Assembly: GCF_000283155.1 (NCBI RefSeq)
Contig: NW_004454170.1
Location: 11,365,594 to 11,429,593, forward strand
Length of the DNA stretch: 64,000 nt
From: Ceratotherium simum simum
Taxonomy: Eukaryota > Chordata > Mammalia > Perissodactyla > Rhinocerotidae
Reading direction: 5' to 3'
The notes below the pieces were generated by a model. The model made no database searches. It saw nothing but the letters and a program-made list of their open reading frames with translations, and had not been told where the DNA came from. Shown piece after piece: positions 48,219-60,300 of the stretch. Each line of letters opens with the position of its first letter. Positions within the stretch are counted from its first letter, which is position 1. A program made the translations under genes and the position numbers.

Positions 48219-49213
48219 TTCTGCAAGGCAAAGGAAACCATGAACAAAACGAAAAGACAACCCATCAACTTGGAGGAAGTATTTGCAAATCATATATCTG
48301 ACAAGGAGTTAATTTCCAAAACATATAGAGAACTCATACAACTCAACAACAAACAAACAAACAAACAACCCAATCAAAAAATGGGCAGAGGATATGAACA
48401 GACATTTTTCCAAAGAAGATATACAGATGGCCAACAGGCACATGAAAAGATGTTCAACATTACTAATTATTAGGGAAATGCAAATCAAAACTACAATGAG
48501 GTATCACCTTACAACTGTTAGAATGGCTATAACAACCAAGACAAAAAATAACAAATGTTGGAGAAGATGTGGAGAAAAGGGAACCCTGATACACTGCTGG
48601 TGGGAATGCAAACTGGTGCAGCCATTATGGAAAACAGCATGGGGATTTCTCAAAAAATTAAAAATAGAAATATCGTATGACCCAGCTATCCCAGTACTGG
48701 GTATTTATCCAAAGAACTTGAAATCAATAATTCAAAGTCACTTATGCACCACTATGTTCATTGCAGCATTATTTACAAGAGCCAAGATGTGGAAGCAACA
48801 CAAGTGCCCATCAAATGATGGATAGATAAAGAAGATGTGGTATATACACACAGTGGAATACTACTCAGCCATAAAAAAGACAAAATCGTCCCAACAACAT
48901 AGATGGACCTTGAGGGTATTATGTTAAGTGAAATAAGCCAGACAGAGAAAGACAAACGCCGAATGATTTCACTCATATGTGGAAGATAAACAAACACACG
49001 GATAAAGAGAACAGATTAGTGGTTACCAGAGGGGAAGGGAGTTGGGGGATGAGTGAAAGGGGTAAAAGGGTACTTGTGTATGGTGACGGATAAAAGTTAG
49101 ACTATTGGTGGTGAGCACGATGCAGTCTATACAGAAAATGATATATAATAATGTACACCTGAAATTACACAATGTTATAAACTATTATGACCTCAATAAA
49201 ATAATTGAAAATG
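48219..49213 (+). mobile_element. L1, direct 3' limb of a twin-primed insertion
   Basis: Starts 'ttctgcaaggcaaaggaaacc' and encodes [20 protein letters not shown], then [39 protein letters not shown] and [15 protein letters not shown]. These are the C-terminus of ORF2. A 3'UTR follows up to 'cctcaataaaataattgaaaatg'. One frame break near 48400 and stops make it inactive. Target duplication aaaaagaataaggctc: 47420-47435 and 49214-49229. Confidence 0.94.
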
Positions 49214-49229
49214 AAAAAGAATAAGGCTC

Positions 49230-51219
49230 AATCTGTCCCTTAATAAAAACCTAGATGATGCCAATTACAAGCTAGCATGGAAAGAAGAGTTCAAGGCAAG
49301 CCTTTTTTGTTACATGTATCACCTTCCCTCTTGCTCATTGTTATACAGGAACATGTTTTAGCCCTCTGACTGGAAGATAAACTGCTTGAAGGCAAAATCC
49401 ACGCATCACTTGAACCTCAATGATAAGGACCAACAGGAAGTGTATTCCCAATGAATTAAATGAATGAATGGTCACCTGGAATCGACAATCTTATCAGGCA
49501 GATCAGGCAGCTCTCTGTGATCCTACAGAGGAGAGGCCATAGAGAGAGCACTCAGACATCCCATCCACTGTTGTTCCTGCTGGTTCAGGGCATCACCACA
49601 TCTGTTGGAAGCTACCAAATGACTGACCCCTCAGGGCCACATACATATAATAGTATTTTTTGGCCAAGGTGATACTGTGATGTGCAAACTCAAGGCTTTC
49701 ACATACTCCTAACACTTGGCTTTGCAATCCATTTTAAGCTTTTGACCTAGATGAATCCCCAGCCCTCCTGTTCCTGTTCCTCAGTTTGGCTTCTCTGTGG
49801 CTTGTATTCCTCAGCTCTGCTCCTTTCTGCCAAGTCATTAGAAGCAGAGTCTTGGTATCTTGAGGTTTCCTTCTGCATTTACTGCTTAGAGCCACACCAC
49901 ATCATTTCTCCAGAAACCCTGTCAATCCACATGGGGTATAGAAAAATCAACCCCACTACTGACTTTATGATCTTGGGCAGGTCACTTAACCAGTCAATGC
50001 CTCCATTTTTCTCTTCTCTAAAATGGGGAAAATACTGGCTCCTCACCTCACTCATTGGATTTTGTGAAATTCAAATGAGACAAAATTATATGAACGTGTA
50101 GCAAAACTATAGAATGTTTTCCAAATACAAGGTGTGACTCTTCTCCTGGGCTGCTCAAGGATTATTTTGTGAAATTGAGACTATCCCTTGACATTCGTGG
50201 GCCTTTGTTTTGCCCACCTATCAAGGCAGAAATTTGCTTTGAGATCTTGAGCAAAAGATGCTGTCGTCCTACAAATTACCGTGATCTAATTAGGCCTCCC
50301 TCCATAAATCTGTCATTTGAAAGCCATTCAGGGCCGCTCAGCCCAGCCCCTGATTTAAACTGCTCCAGGAGTCTAGCCGAAGATATGTCCAGGACAGAAT
50401 CCAACACAATATTCCGGTCTCCTCCCACTGCTCCCTTGGGGATGGGCTGTTCACCAATTTTGGCCACAATAACAGTTATGTAGGAGAGAGATTCATTATA
50501 GTTTGGGCATAGATCTTAACCAGTGCCCATGCAACCTCGTGACAACATTATTTAGCATTCAGATTGGATGTGAGCTCTTATTGGGAAAAGAATATTGCTA
50601 AAGATTAGCATTGCTGGGCCCTTGAAGCAAAGAGAGACAGATAGGAGACATGCGTATTTTCTCTCTCTTGAATTGACAGGTGTACGCAGCATCTCCTAAG
50701 TATGATGAATACTTTGTAATGACATATAAAACAGAACTATGGTTTAAAAAAAATTGCTGGTGCTAGCCAAAGCAAATAATGTCCATTCCTCGTTGTTCTG
50801 GCTGAAGAAGATAAAAAAGAGGTATAGAAAATTCAAAGCAGTGAGTAATCCAAAACTCATTTATACTGGGCTTTAGAATGTGCGTTTATACTTATCTTTG
50901 ATGATGGGTGTCTCTGACGTTCTGGGAATCCATACGGACCAATGCAGCAGCACCGATGGGTCCTCCCTCGGGAAAATCTGGCAGGCAGAAAAAGTCCCCC
51001 ATCTTTCCTCTTCTCCTCTCCTTCCTGCTACTGCTATTTCTGCTTTCCTACCCCTGCCCCACCATCCCCAAACACGCACCCCACACTTTCACCTTAATAT
51101 CTTTCTCCACCTCATTCCAGGCTGTTTGGGTTTCAAAGAAATGCTCTGTATGCAAAGCAAACAGAGAGAGGTGGAATATCAACAAGTATTATTAAACAGC
51201 TAATGGACTTATATTCTCT
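49230..51219. other. Intergenic, mostly unassigned
   Basis: Apart from the MIR at 49940-50110, nothing is recognised. The ORF at 50169-50483 (104 codons) has no family I know. Confidence 0.5.
49940..50110 (+). mobile_element. MIR SINE
   Basis: 'gatcttgggcaggtcacttaacc', 'tctctaaaatggggaaaatactgg' and a decayed 3' part. Confidence 0.75.
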
Positions 51220-52330
51220 GGAGGAGCCGATTCTGGGCTGGGAGAACCCGACTCAAGGCACACAAACTTATCGCGATGCGCCTTCTTTACAAGTCGGAAC
51301 TGGGAAGGACACAGAATCATCATGTAACAGATGAAGATAGCGTGTGATTGACGACAAGGGGAGGTAGGAGTTGTGGGTGCAAGTCCCAGGAGACAGAAAG
51401 GTAATTTAGTCAGGTACTGAGAGAGGAATCAGCACTTTGCGCAGCTGTGAAGGGACAGAGGGAATAAGAAGATGTCAGAGCCTCTGGAACCATCTAGGGG
51501 CCTCACTGGGCTTTGCCCCCACACTTGTGGAGGTTTTGCTAGGCAGACCGTCGTTCTAATCAGCTAAAGCCAACAGGAAGATCGCACTATTTGTCTAGTG
51601 CTGAGGGATGAGGCGATTAGGGAGGAGGAGGGCAAGGAGAAATGAAGCAGAAGGATCAGAGGAAAGAAGAGGGAGAGGAATTAACCAATAAAGGGCCATT
51701 TTGGCGTCCTCTTTCACGTGGGCTCGGATTAATGGGGGAGGCGAGCGCCCACACGCATCAAGGAGAGACCGAACCAAGCTTTTCAAGCGGAGCCTCGCAG
51801 GAAGGAAAGTCTGAGGAAACGTGAGCAGGGGCTTGAAACGATACTAAGGAAAGGGGTCGAATGCTTGTTTTCAAAATAAAAAAGGCTGAGAAGAGAACAG
51901 TGAATGGGGTGGCACCAGAGGTCAACCGGCACATTCAAGTGTTTTATTGTGGCTATCAAAAAGATGCTTGGAACGGAAAAGGAAGAAGGAAAAATGCTTT
52001 TAAGTTTTGAGTTCCTTTTTTCTTTCCTCAAAAAGAGGCATTTGAGAGATGGAGCTGAGGATTATTTTCGTCTATTTTGGGAAACGATGCTGGTGTCATT
52101 AGACTCCAATCAGCCAGGGAGTGAGAGGCGAGCAGCCGCGACCGAGCCTGAATTTCTGAGGCTGAAAGCGGCGGCGATCTGAGCACGGGAGCCAGGACAA
52201 CTGCAGCCAGGACGGGTACCAGGAGAGCACGCGGCCCTTCTGTCCCTGGGCAAGCTGACCAAGACACACACCGAGCTGCCATTTTTGTGGCTGTGCCCTT
52301 CAGCTCTCTCCAGTCTCCAGGGGGAAGAAA
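51220..52330. promoter_or_regulatory. CpG-enriched, promoter-like patch in the desert
   Basis: CpGs cluster at 51228-51300, 51700-51800 and 52125-52280. By my count about 12 CpGs fall in some 180 bp of the last block, far above the surrounding DNA. A CCAAT box (51685-51689) and a CACGTG E-box (51715-51720) lie just before the middle block. No ORF with coding character starts here, but a donor-like AAA|GTGAGT occurs at 52656-52664. No repeat family explains the patch. It could be an enhancer or a lncRNA promoter on either strand. Confidence 0.45.
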
Positions 52331-52758
52331 ACACTCAAGGGGAAAAAAAAAAGAAAAGAAAAACCCTTCCTGAAGAACTGCTCTGGACTCAATGCCAACC
52401 TGAGACAGCTGCTGATGTTGAACAACAACATCAAGGACCTACTGTCCCTTCCTGCCCCTCCTCCTCCGCCGCCACCACAGAAAGGACTGTGAAAAGACCA
52501 AGAGTTGGTGGGCGGCCAACAAGAACTAAAGAACTTGCAGCTGGTAAAACCACCTGTGCCTTGTCAAATTCCAGCCAAAACAATCCCTTCCCTGGAGTCT
52601 CCCGTTAAGGAGAAGGGGAGAAAATCTGATAATAAGATGAGAATCAGGGGGGTGGAAAGTGAGTAGGGTGGCTCTAGCCCAAGCACTTGGCCAGTTGGGG
52701 AAGAGAAATACTGGGAAATTGTGCCAATGGAGGTCAAAAATTAGGCACTGTGTTCTTG

Positions 52759-52792
52759 AGACAGAGAGAGAGAGAGAGACAGAGCGCGCGCA
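52759..52792. repeat. (GA)n then (GC)n simple repeat
   Basis: AGAGAGAGAGAGAGAC followed by GCGCGCGC, a junction of two dinucleotide tracts. Confidence 0.75.
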
Positions 52793-53929
52793 ACAACTGT
52801 GTGCAACAAAGCCAGGCAAGCCATGCTCAGAATTCAGCTCTCCTGATGGGCAGCACTTTGCAGCACCAAGGCTGATGTCTGGATCAGTGTGGCATATGGT
52901 GTAAGGAGGGCGGCATGAGTTCAAATGCTGGGTGGCCGTGGGAACATTCCAGAAAGGCCCCCTCGCCCTTTCCAACTGCAAAATCAAAAGCTGTCAAGAG
53001 GTTAAATGTTCCCAAGTTGCATTATCTGTAATGCATGGTCTACCTGGGAAGTTTTTGTTCAGCAAGCCAAGGTCCCATGGCCAGGCTTCAGAAAAGGTGT
53101 GTGAACAATAGCGATAAAGAAGCCATTCGAGGATCCAAAAAAACAACACATCTTTGAATGAGATGTGTTCTCAGATTCAGTCTCTAATGTGATTTCTTCC
53201 TCTTTCAGCCCCATTTCTTTTCTTTCTTCCCCTTGCCAAAAAAGAAGCTGCCATAAGTTTAGTTTTCATTTTTCTAGCGGCAGTGTTTAAAAGTCATCAC
53301 CCATTCATGTGAAGCACTAATAAATGCTGGTTCTAAAATTAGAAAGTTCTCCTTGTCCTTTGAAGATTAGCTGAATCTCTAACTAATGTTATCGTTGGCC
53401 AGGTAATGTTGGCATGAGCCAGAAGTGAATTTTTGCTGGCATCCCCAGCTGAAATCCACATCACAGTTGATAGCCATTAAAGATTAGTAGGTCATTCCCT
53501 GTGTTAAAACTTCATTTTCAAAGTATTTATTCATTTCACTGATGATTGCCATCCCCTGTCTGGCTTTTTCTTTAGTGCATCCAAGAGAATGCTATGCTCA
53601 GAAGGATGGTAAGGACAGATAAGCCCGTGGTCAGCGTCCATTGTAAACACCAAAAGCAATATCCTGTCATTTATCATGGGCAAGTGTGGTACAATTGGTG
53701 AAAATGGAGAAAAAGCGTTTCTCTTTTTCTAGTATTAAAATCTTCTGATTTATATACAAGAGTAAGTCTTCATTATAGCAAATTCGAATAATACATATGT
53801 ATTAAAAGCACAATGCTTTTCATGGTAACAATGCTTTTGTGGTACTCCTGCCAAAAGCATATACCTTAAATCTAATGAGCTAACACCAAACAAAGCCAAA
53901 TTAAGGGATTTGCTACCAATAATTGTCCT
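52793..53929. other. Intergenic, unassigned
   Basis: Unique-looking sequence with no gene or named repeat. Confidence 0.5.
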
Positions 53930-54425
53930 ATACTCTTCAAAAAATGTCAAGGTCAAGAAAGACACGTGAAAGCTGAGGACCTGTTCCAGATTAAATGAGA
54001 CTAAAGAGCCATGAAATGCATGATCCTGGATTGGTTCCTGGACCAAGAAAAAAAGATGGCTATAAAAGAATTCCTGAGAAATTTGGTGAAATTTGAATAT
54101 GGATTCTGTAATAGTATAATATTAATGTTTAATTTCCTTATTGATTTTAATATTTTACTATGGTTATGTAAGAAATGTCTTCATTCTTAGAAAATAAACA
54201 CTGAGATATTAAGAGGTAAAGGGAGATTTTGCTTCCAACATACTCTGATGGTTCAAAAAGAAAAGATAATGTGCATAAAGAGAGAGAAAGAGAGAGAAAG
54301 AATGATAGAGCAACAAGGCAAAATGGAAACAATTGGTTAATCTGGATAAACAGGTATATAGGAGGTCCTTGTACAACTTTTGCAACTTTTCTTTAAGTTT
54401 GGAATAATATTAAAAAAACAAGATT
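53930..54425 (+). mobile_element. LINE 3' end (L1M-like)
   Basis: 'catgatcctggattggttcctggacc', 'ggtgaaatttgaatatgg', 'actatggttatgtaagaaatg' and 'ttgcaacttttctttaagtttggaataat' are a widely repeated mammalian 3' end. A (GA)n run at 54278-54302 is part of it. Confidence 0.5.
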
Positions 54426-54429
54426 CTAA

Positions 54430-54990
54430 AATGGTTCCAAGTGCCCCCAACCTCCTGGTGTTTAAGCTCTTGTGTGATCCCCTCCCCCTTGTGTATGAGC
54501 TGAAGCTAGTGACTTGTTTCTAATGAATAGAGTACTGCAAAAGTGATGGATGTCAATTCCAAAATTAGGTTATAAAGAACTTGACTTTCATCTTGCTCAT
54601 ACTCTCTCTCTGGCTCTTCTCACTTGTTCACTCTAAGGGAAGCTGGCCGCCATGTTTCAAGTTGCCTTATGGAGAAGCCCAAGTGACTAGGAACTGAGGG
54701 AGGCCTCCAGCCAACAGCCATCGAGGAACTGAGGTTCTCAGTGCAACAGCAGACAAGGAACTAAATCCTGCCAACAGCCACATGCATAAGCTTGGAAGCT
54801 GATCCTTCCCCAGTCAAGCCTTGAGACAACTGCAGCCTCAGCCAACATCTTGACAGCAGCCTTTCGAGAGGCCCTGAGCCAGAGGGCCCAGCGAAGCTGT
54901 GCCAGGAATCCTGACCCACAGAAACTGCGAGATAATATATTTGTGTTTTAAGACACTAAGTTTTGGGAAGTTTATTAGGCAGATATAAAT
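54430..54990 (+). mobile_element. ERVL/MaLR-type LTR (MLT1-like)
   Basis: 'tctaaaatggttccaagtgcccccaacctcctgg' starts it and 'gaaactgcgagataatatatttgtg' plus 'cactaagttttgggaagtttatta' end it, as in the LTR at 36010. No viral coding region is present. Confidence 0.55.
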
Positions 54991-55269
54991 AATACATTCT
55001 CCAACTTTCTTCTCTTCTTTTATATTTTTTTTCTTTTCTTGTGGGGAAGGAGGTTAACAGTATCATGGACAGCCTTCCATGTCATTATATAAAACACTAT
55101 TTCATTATCTTTAACAGCCAGGGTTGTTCAGATTGGGCATTGCAAAGGAGCACCCAGCAGAGAGGGATAATGCGAGTTAAAATCCAGCTCATGCTCCATT
55201 CACCAAATTGTGCTTCCTGTCATTTAGCTTTGTTCACCCAGAGGTGGGAGTATCTTTTTCTAATTTACA

Positions 55270-55700
55270 CAAAGGTGCCCTCTGGGCTAGTGGCATTCCT
55301 GTTAACAACTGCGTAATATTCCATGGTATAGAGGTACTATAGTTTACTTAACCAATCTCATCTTGCTGGCCATTTAGATTGTTTCCTGTGTTGTTATTTC
55401 AAACAACCCTATAATTATCTACAGTGAACATCCTTGTATATAGATTTTTGTATTCCTGTACAAACGTTTCTGTAAGAAAGATTCTAAGATGGAATTCCTG
55501 GACCATAGATTGCATCCATCTTCAATTTTGATAGATCCTGAAAAATTAACCTTACTAAGGTTTTTACTTATTTATACTCCTAGTAAGTATAAAGACGTTG
55601 TTTATTTCCTTATCCCCTCACTAACACTGGATGAGATCAATCTTTTAAATATTTGCCAATCTGATAAGTGAAAAATTTTATCTCAGTTTTATAGATCATT
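55270..55700 (-). mobile_element. L1M 3' region, antisense
   Basis: 'gcgtaatattccatggtatagaggtactatagtttacttaacc', 'agtgaacatccttgtatata' and 'atttgccaatctgataagtgaaaaa' are the reverse complement of an old L1 3' end. Confidence 0.7.
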
Positions 55701-57545
55701 TGTAGAAAACCAAATATTTCTAACCTTCTGTTCTCTGAGTCAGGACAATTTCATAGTAATACTGAGTCAATCTTTTCCCTCAAATATGCAAGCAATGTTG
55801 AATAAATCTATTAGAGATCAGAGAATCAGACTGTACCCAACCAACATCCATTCACTCAATCCCATCTCTTGTGTGAAATGCAAGTAGGAGGGAGAAATAC
55901 AATGCCAAGTGAGTGTAGTTAAGTGTACAGTTTCAGCAAAGGTCTTCCAGCATTTGACTTTCTGATCATAAGTCTCAATAAAAGTCTTGTTGACTCTTCA
56001 CCTAATTTGCTTGCTTAGCCACCACCACCCCCTTTGCAAATGAGATCACTTTCATTCAACTGTTTTGATGTAGGTTGTATGAGCAGAACCAAATGCTAGT
56101 GAGAATACCAAGGTTTAGGACCCATGACATTGTAAGCCTTGCTTTTCCACTAGCTGTGTGTATTAGTCCCAGTCCTCTGAGAAGCAGACACCAAGACAGG
56201 ATTACATGTGCAAGAAAGGTCTGTGGTAGAACATTGTGAGGGACCAGGGAGGGCTGGAAGAGCTGCCAGGCAGTGATACAATTCTGACCCCAAGGGAAGG
56301 AGAGAAGGAGGGTAGGTAGAGTAGAAGCATCCTAGACTGCCATGCAGTCTAAGGAAGGTTTAGAAAGACCTCAAGGAGTCCTCAAACCAAAGTCGGCCAT
56401 CAGAGGAGTCCATTGTCTCCCAGGGTCCCATCTGCTTTAGTCTTCCTGCCACACGCAGTCATTGACTGGGAGAAGCCCATGGGAAGCCAGGTCGTTGGTG
56501 TGAATGTGGTGATAGATTGCAGAGCACAGCAGCTGGAGGCCTTGGTCAGTTGCATTCCCTAGGGTCGGAGGCTTGCTAGGCTCATTGTCAAGGCTACCAC
56601 CATGCATTATCAATGAGCTAATCTGGAGACAGAGCCTCAGTAGAATTATAAAAATAGAAAATAGAGAGGAAATTTGTGCTCCATTTTTGGTTTCTTGCTT
56701 CCATAAGTTCTATGCAAATGCTTACCTTTCTTTCAAATAATGAAAGAAGGAATTTCTACCTGGTTAGTGACTGCATAGCTTTCCTAAATTCCACAGGTCA
56801 AAGATGGAGACTTGTAAAACGGAGAAATAGCTGGAATTCTGTGTGCAAGAAACAAAGAAATGAATAGGAATTGGAGGATGTAGAAGAGCAAAGAAGAAAG
56901 AAAGGAAGTTGGAGGAAATTTAGAAATCCTTAGAGGCGGGTGGCCAGGGAGAAATTCCCCACAAATGGCTGGGTGAAGGATATCGAAGAATGAGAACGTC
57001 CAGTCATCAGAATAAGGGTACTTTTATGCAAAGCATCAACATCAGATATACAAATTGCCTATTTCCTACTAGGTTTTTAAGTGCTAGATTTTAGGGAGAG
57101 AGGGTTAAATACTAGTGCCCCTTTAAAATATATGTCTTAGACATTATGTTTTAGTTCATTTTGCTCAGTCTGTAGGTGGCCATTTTGTTGGGTTGAACTC
57201 TAAAGGAACAATCCAAATTTTTTGGCTAAATTCAAATTTATTTTTATCAGATATGCTTTTAGAAGCTCGTAAGCCAGAATGTGGAACTATCTCATGCCGT
57301 GCAAATACTGTCGTAATTATTCAATCTGTGTATGTGTTTGTACTGGTCAAATCTTTGCGTTACCTTTTAGATTGTAAACTTTTTAGGAATATCTTTAAGA
57401 ATATAAATATTTTCTGTAGCCCCTGCACTTGTCACGACAGGATCATTATTTGATTATGAAGACGATGTTTGAATCCTGGAAGTCTGTAGACAGAAGTAAA
57501 TATTTTCTACACCTATTAATACAAATCCAGTAGGCTTCCCCTTAT
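55701..57545. other. Intergenic, with a possible LTR at 56160-56640
   Basis: 'agtcccagtcctctgagaagcagacaccaagacagg' at 56165 resembles the start of several antisense mammalian LTRs, but I cannot name it. The rest is unassigned. Confidence 0.35.
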
Positions 57546-57549
57546 CTAT

Positions 57550-58260
57550 CTCCTCCATCAGATCTTTGCTGCATTTGATACTGTTGATCAGTCACTTATT
57601 GAATGACACTTCTTCCTGGGCTCCCATTGTATTAACTTCTTGGCTCTCCTCCTAGCTCCCTGCTTCCTCTTTCTCCCTAACTATCTTTGGCTTTCTGTCA
57701 CCTCTTAATTTTGAATATCACACATCAATCTTTCTGAAGCCTTCCATTTCATGTCTTCCATTATCACCTCTAACCTAATACTCCTATTTTATATCCCCAT
57801 ATCTTACTCAGCTCTGATGCCGCAGTTCCAACCTCTTCCAAAATATTCTGCCATCATTGCTGATTCAATTTGGCCCAAAGCATTCTCTTACTATCACTTA
57901 TCAATGGCATTACCACTCTCTTTTACTCCTGCAATGGGAACTTGGATGATATCTTTGAATTATTCTTTTTATTCCTTTATCCACATTGACTGCTTTACCA
58001 AATTGTATTTCACTTTTCTTTGCAAAAAGATATATCAACTACCTGCCGGATCCCAAGTCCTCAACATAATGGGGTTGCATGGCCTTTAAGCTTGGTTCAA
58101 ATCCCCTTTCTCCATTTAAGACAAAACTCACGGTCTCTCCCAATGTTCTAGATTTCTGGGGATCATACATTTCAACTGGTCATTCTGGTGCCTATTTGCT
58201 GCTTCTGATGGATTTTCAATCTCCCTCATAGCTCACCTTTGAGGTTGTTCACACTATGTT
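57550..58260 (+). mobile_element. L2 LINE, reverse-transcriptase region (decayed)
   Basis: Nucleotides 57570-57590 translate to an AFDTVD motif, typical of the LINE reverse transcriptase of L2, and the following text resembles L2's 'tctcctcctagctccctg'. Downstream homology is weaker. ORF 57751-58089 lies here and is not a host gene. Confidence 0.45.
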
Positions 58261-58442
58261 CACACTGTTTACCCCAAGTGAGTCCCAAAATGGGATGTGA
58301 CCCTTTTGCTTTATTTTATCCCAAACACCTCTCACCCAACAAAGCCCTATAGAGCAAACTTTACTGAAGATCTCAGTAGTAATGACAAGGGCCATGTGTT
58401 TGCCCTCGGAGCAGATAACAAAACTAAATATTCAACTTCTCT

Positions 58443-58655
58443 CTTTTTTGTTCCTTTTGTTTTTTCCTCGCCAAAGCCCCAGTGCATAGTTGTATATCCT
58501 AGTTGTAAGTCATTCTAGTTCTTCTACGTGAGCCGCCACCGTAGCACGGTGACTGACAGACAGCCGTGTGTTTCTGTGACCAGGAAATGAACTTGAGCTG
58601 CTGAAGCCTTGAGCACTGAACTTTAACCACTAGGTTATCAGGGCTGGCTGTCTCT
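58443..58655 (-). mobile_element. ERE SINE, antisense, older copy
   Basis: The body 'ccaaagccccagtgcatagttgtatatcc' and the head 'ttaaccactaggttatcagggctgg' are ERE in reverse, with several changes. A short target duplication, acttctct, lies at 58435-58442 and 58656-58663. Confidence 0.85.
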
Positions 58656-58949
58656 ACTTCTCTGTTTTTAAGAGTTATGTACTCGTTCATGTTACCAGGG
58701 AATATTCACTAACCATTCCTTCTACTGTGGTCCAGCCCTCATCATGTTTCTGAGTTCTATCTCTCATTTAATCTCCTGTCTGCTTCTCAGCTTACTCACT
58801 CTCGACCCCCAAAGTTCCTACTCTCTTCTTATGCAGATAAAGTGGGACCAACTGTTGAAGACTCTCAAAACAGTTTAGCTATCACTTTGTCTCAAAATAT
58901 TAAGAGCTTCTTACAAGTGGGTTTCACTTCTGAGTCATTTTTTTAATCC

Positions 58950-59015
58950 CTATGGAGTCTGGCCTGATGACTGCCACATAGTAGGCTCTTGATAAATGGC
59001 TAATAAATTTAATTT
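58950..59015 (+). mobile_element. MIR/L2-type 3' end
   Basis: 'gactgccacatagtaggctcttgataaatgg' is the shared 3' terminus. Confidence 0.45.
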
Positions 59016-59224
59016 GGACTGGGTTAATTGTCTTTGGAAATGAGAATTATTTTTTCACTCTGTAATTTACCTGTCAATGCAAATGACTGTACTGTGAAAA
59101 CACGTTCCAACCGGTAGGTCACTTGGAAACGATAAAAAATGTGGGGTATATATGATACGAAATAACTTGTTGGATCAATTTTTGACATTGAAATAACCAA
59201 TTCCTTGGAACTATGTAGTAGAAA

Positions 59225-59345
59225 GCTTTGATTTAATTCAGTAAATATTCATTAGGCACCATCTGCATGTAAGGGCCTATGCTAGGAGTTTTGTGGAATC
59301 CAAAGCTAAATCATACATTGTTCTAACTCAGGATGCCTGCCATCT
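59225..59345 (-). mobile_element. L2 3' end, antisense
   Basis: 'attcagtaaatattcattaggcacc' and 'gggcctatgctaggag' are L2 3' sequence in reverse. Confidence 0.55.
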
Positions 59346-59939
59346 ATAAAGGTGACAAGGATATGGATTCAAATCCTTATGAGGCAAATGTACAGTGTGC
59401 AGAGGGTTGTATCCTCCCAGTTGGTGTTGGAAAGGTGTGACTCAAACCTTCAGGGGGATACAGGTTGTTGGGGTATAGTAGGAGTAGTGATGACCATCCC
59501 TTCCATGTGAGCCCTGTGTTGCCATTGGCATGTTGTCATCAGGGAGCTTATACCAACTTCACGATCTTGCTTTATTTTTATATTTTATCTTTGAAAGCTT
59601 GAAGTTTTAAATATCTTTATAGGGCAGATGGAATCTTGACTTACATTTCACATTTCCATGGCTTTTCTGAAAATATAACTTTTTTCTGTCAACACAACTG
59701 ACACTCTGCTTTTGCCCACGAAGGGGCTCAGCAATGGCTCTAAAATACAGTCAGGTGTACCATGGCCTGTCACAGGCCGCTAATCTAATGACCTCAACTA
59801 ATCTAACCTGACCACCTCCAAGTGAGAAGGGGCCATTTTGTTGGACCCTACTCAAACATTTAAATCGCCCCTGTAATGCCCTTGCCAAGCGACTGTGCAC
59901 TTATGATTGGTTACTTCCAGTGAAAAAGACCTCATTGCC

Positions 59940-60300
59940 TCTTGAGACTGCCCATTCTAACGTCACACATCTCTCTTAGAAATGTCTTCCCTTATATTGT
60001 GTGAAAATCTGTCTCCCAGCATCTTCATCCACTTCTGCCTCATGAGGTCATCCAGAAAAAATCTAATCACTCTTCCAATGACAAGTACTGTATTTGAAGA
60101 TAACTACGATGCTCCAACACTGAGTCTTCTCTTCTCCAGATAAAAATGTCCTGTGCCTTCAACAACACCTCATTGGACTGGGTTTTGAGCCCTTTTTCTA
60201 GCCTGTACACTTTCTTTAGAAAATACTATACTTCATTTATTTCTTTTTTAAAGTATAGCATCTGGACAACATAGTTCATGTGTGTTCTAAATACTATAGA
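59940..60300 (-). mobile_element. L3/CR1 LINE 3' region, antisense
   Basis: 'gagtcttctcttctccagataaaaatg' , 'cttcaacaacacctcattgg' and 'agcatctggacaacatagttcatgtg' match the ancient CR1/L3 3' part in reverse. Very old. Confidence 0.5.

Noticed and set aside
48394..48825. 143-codon ORF as a host protein
   Set aside because: It is the L1 ORF2 C-terminus ([29 protein letters not shown]).
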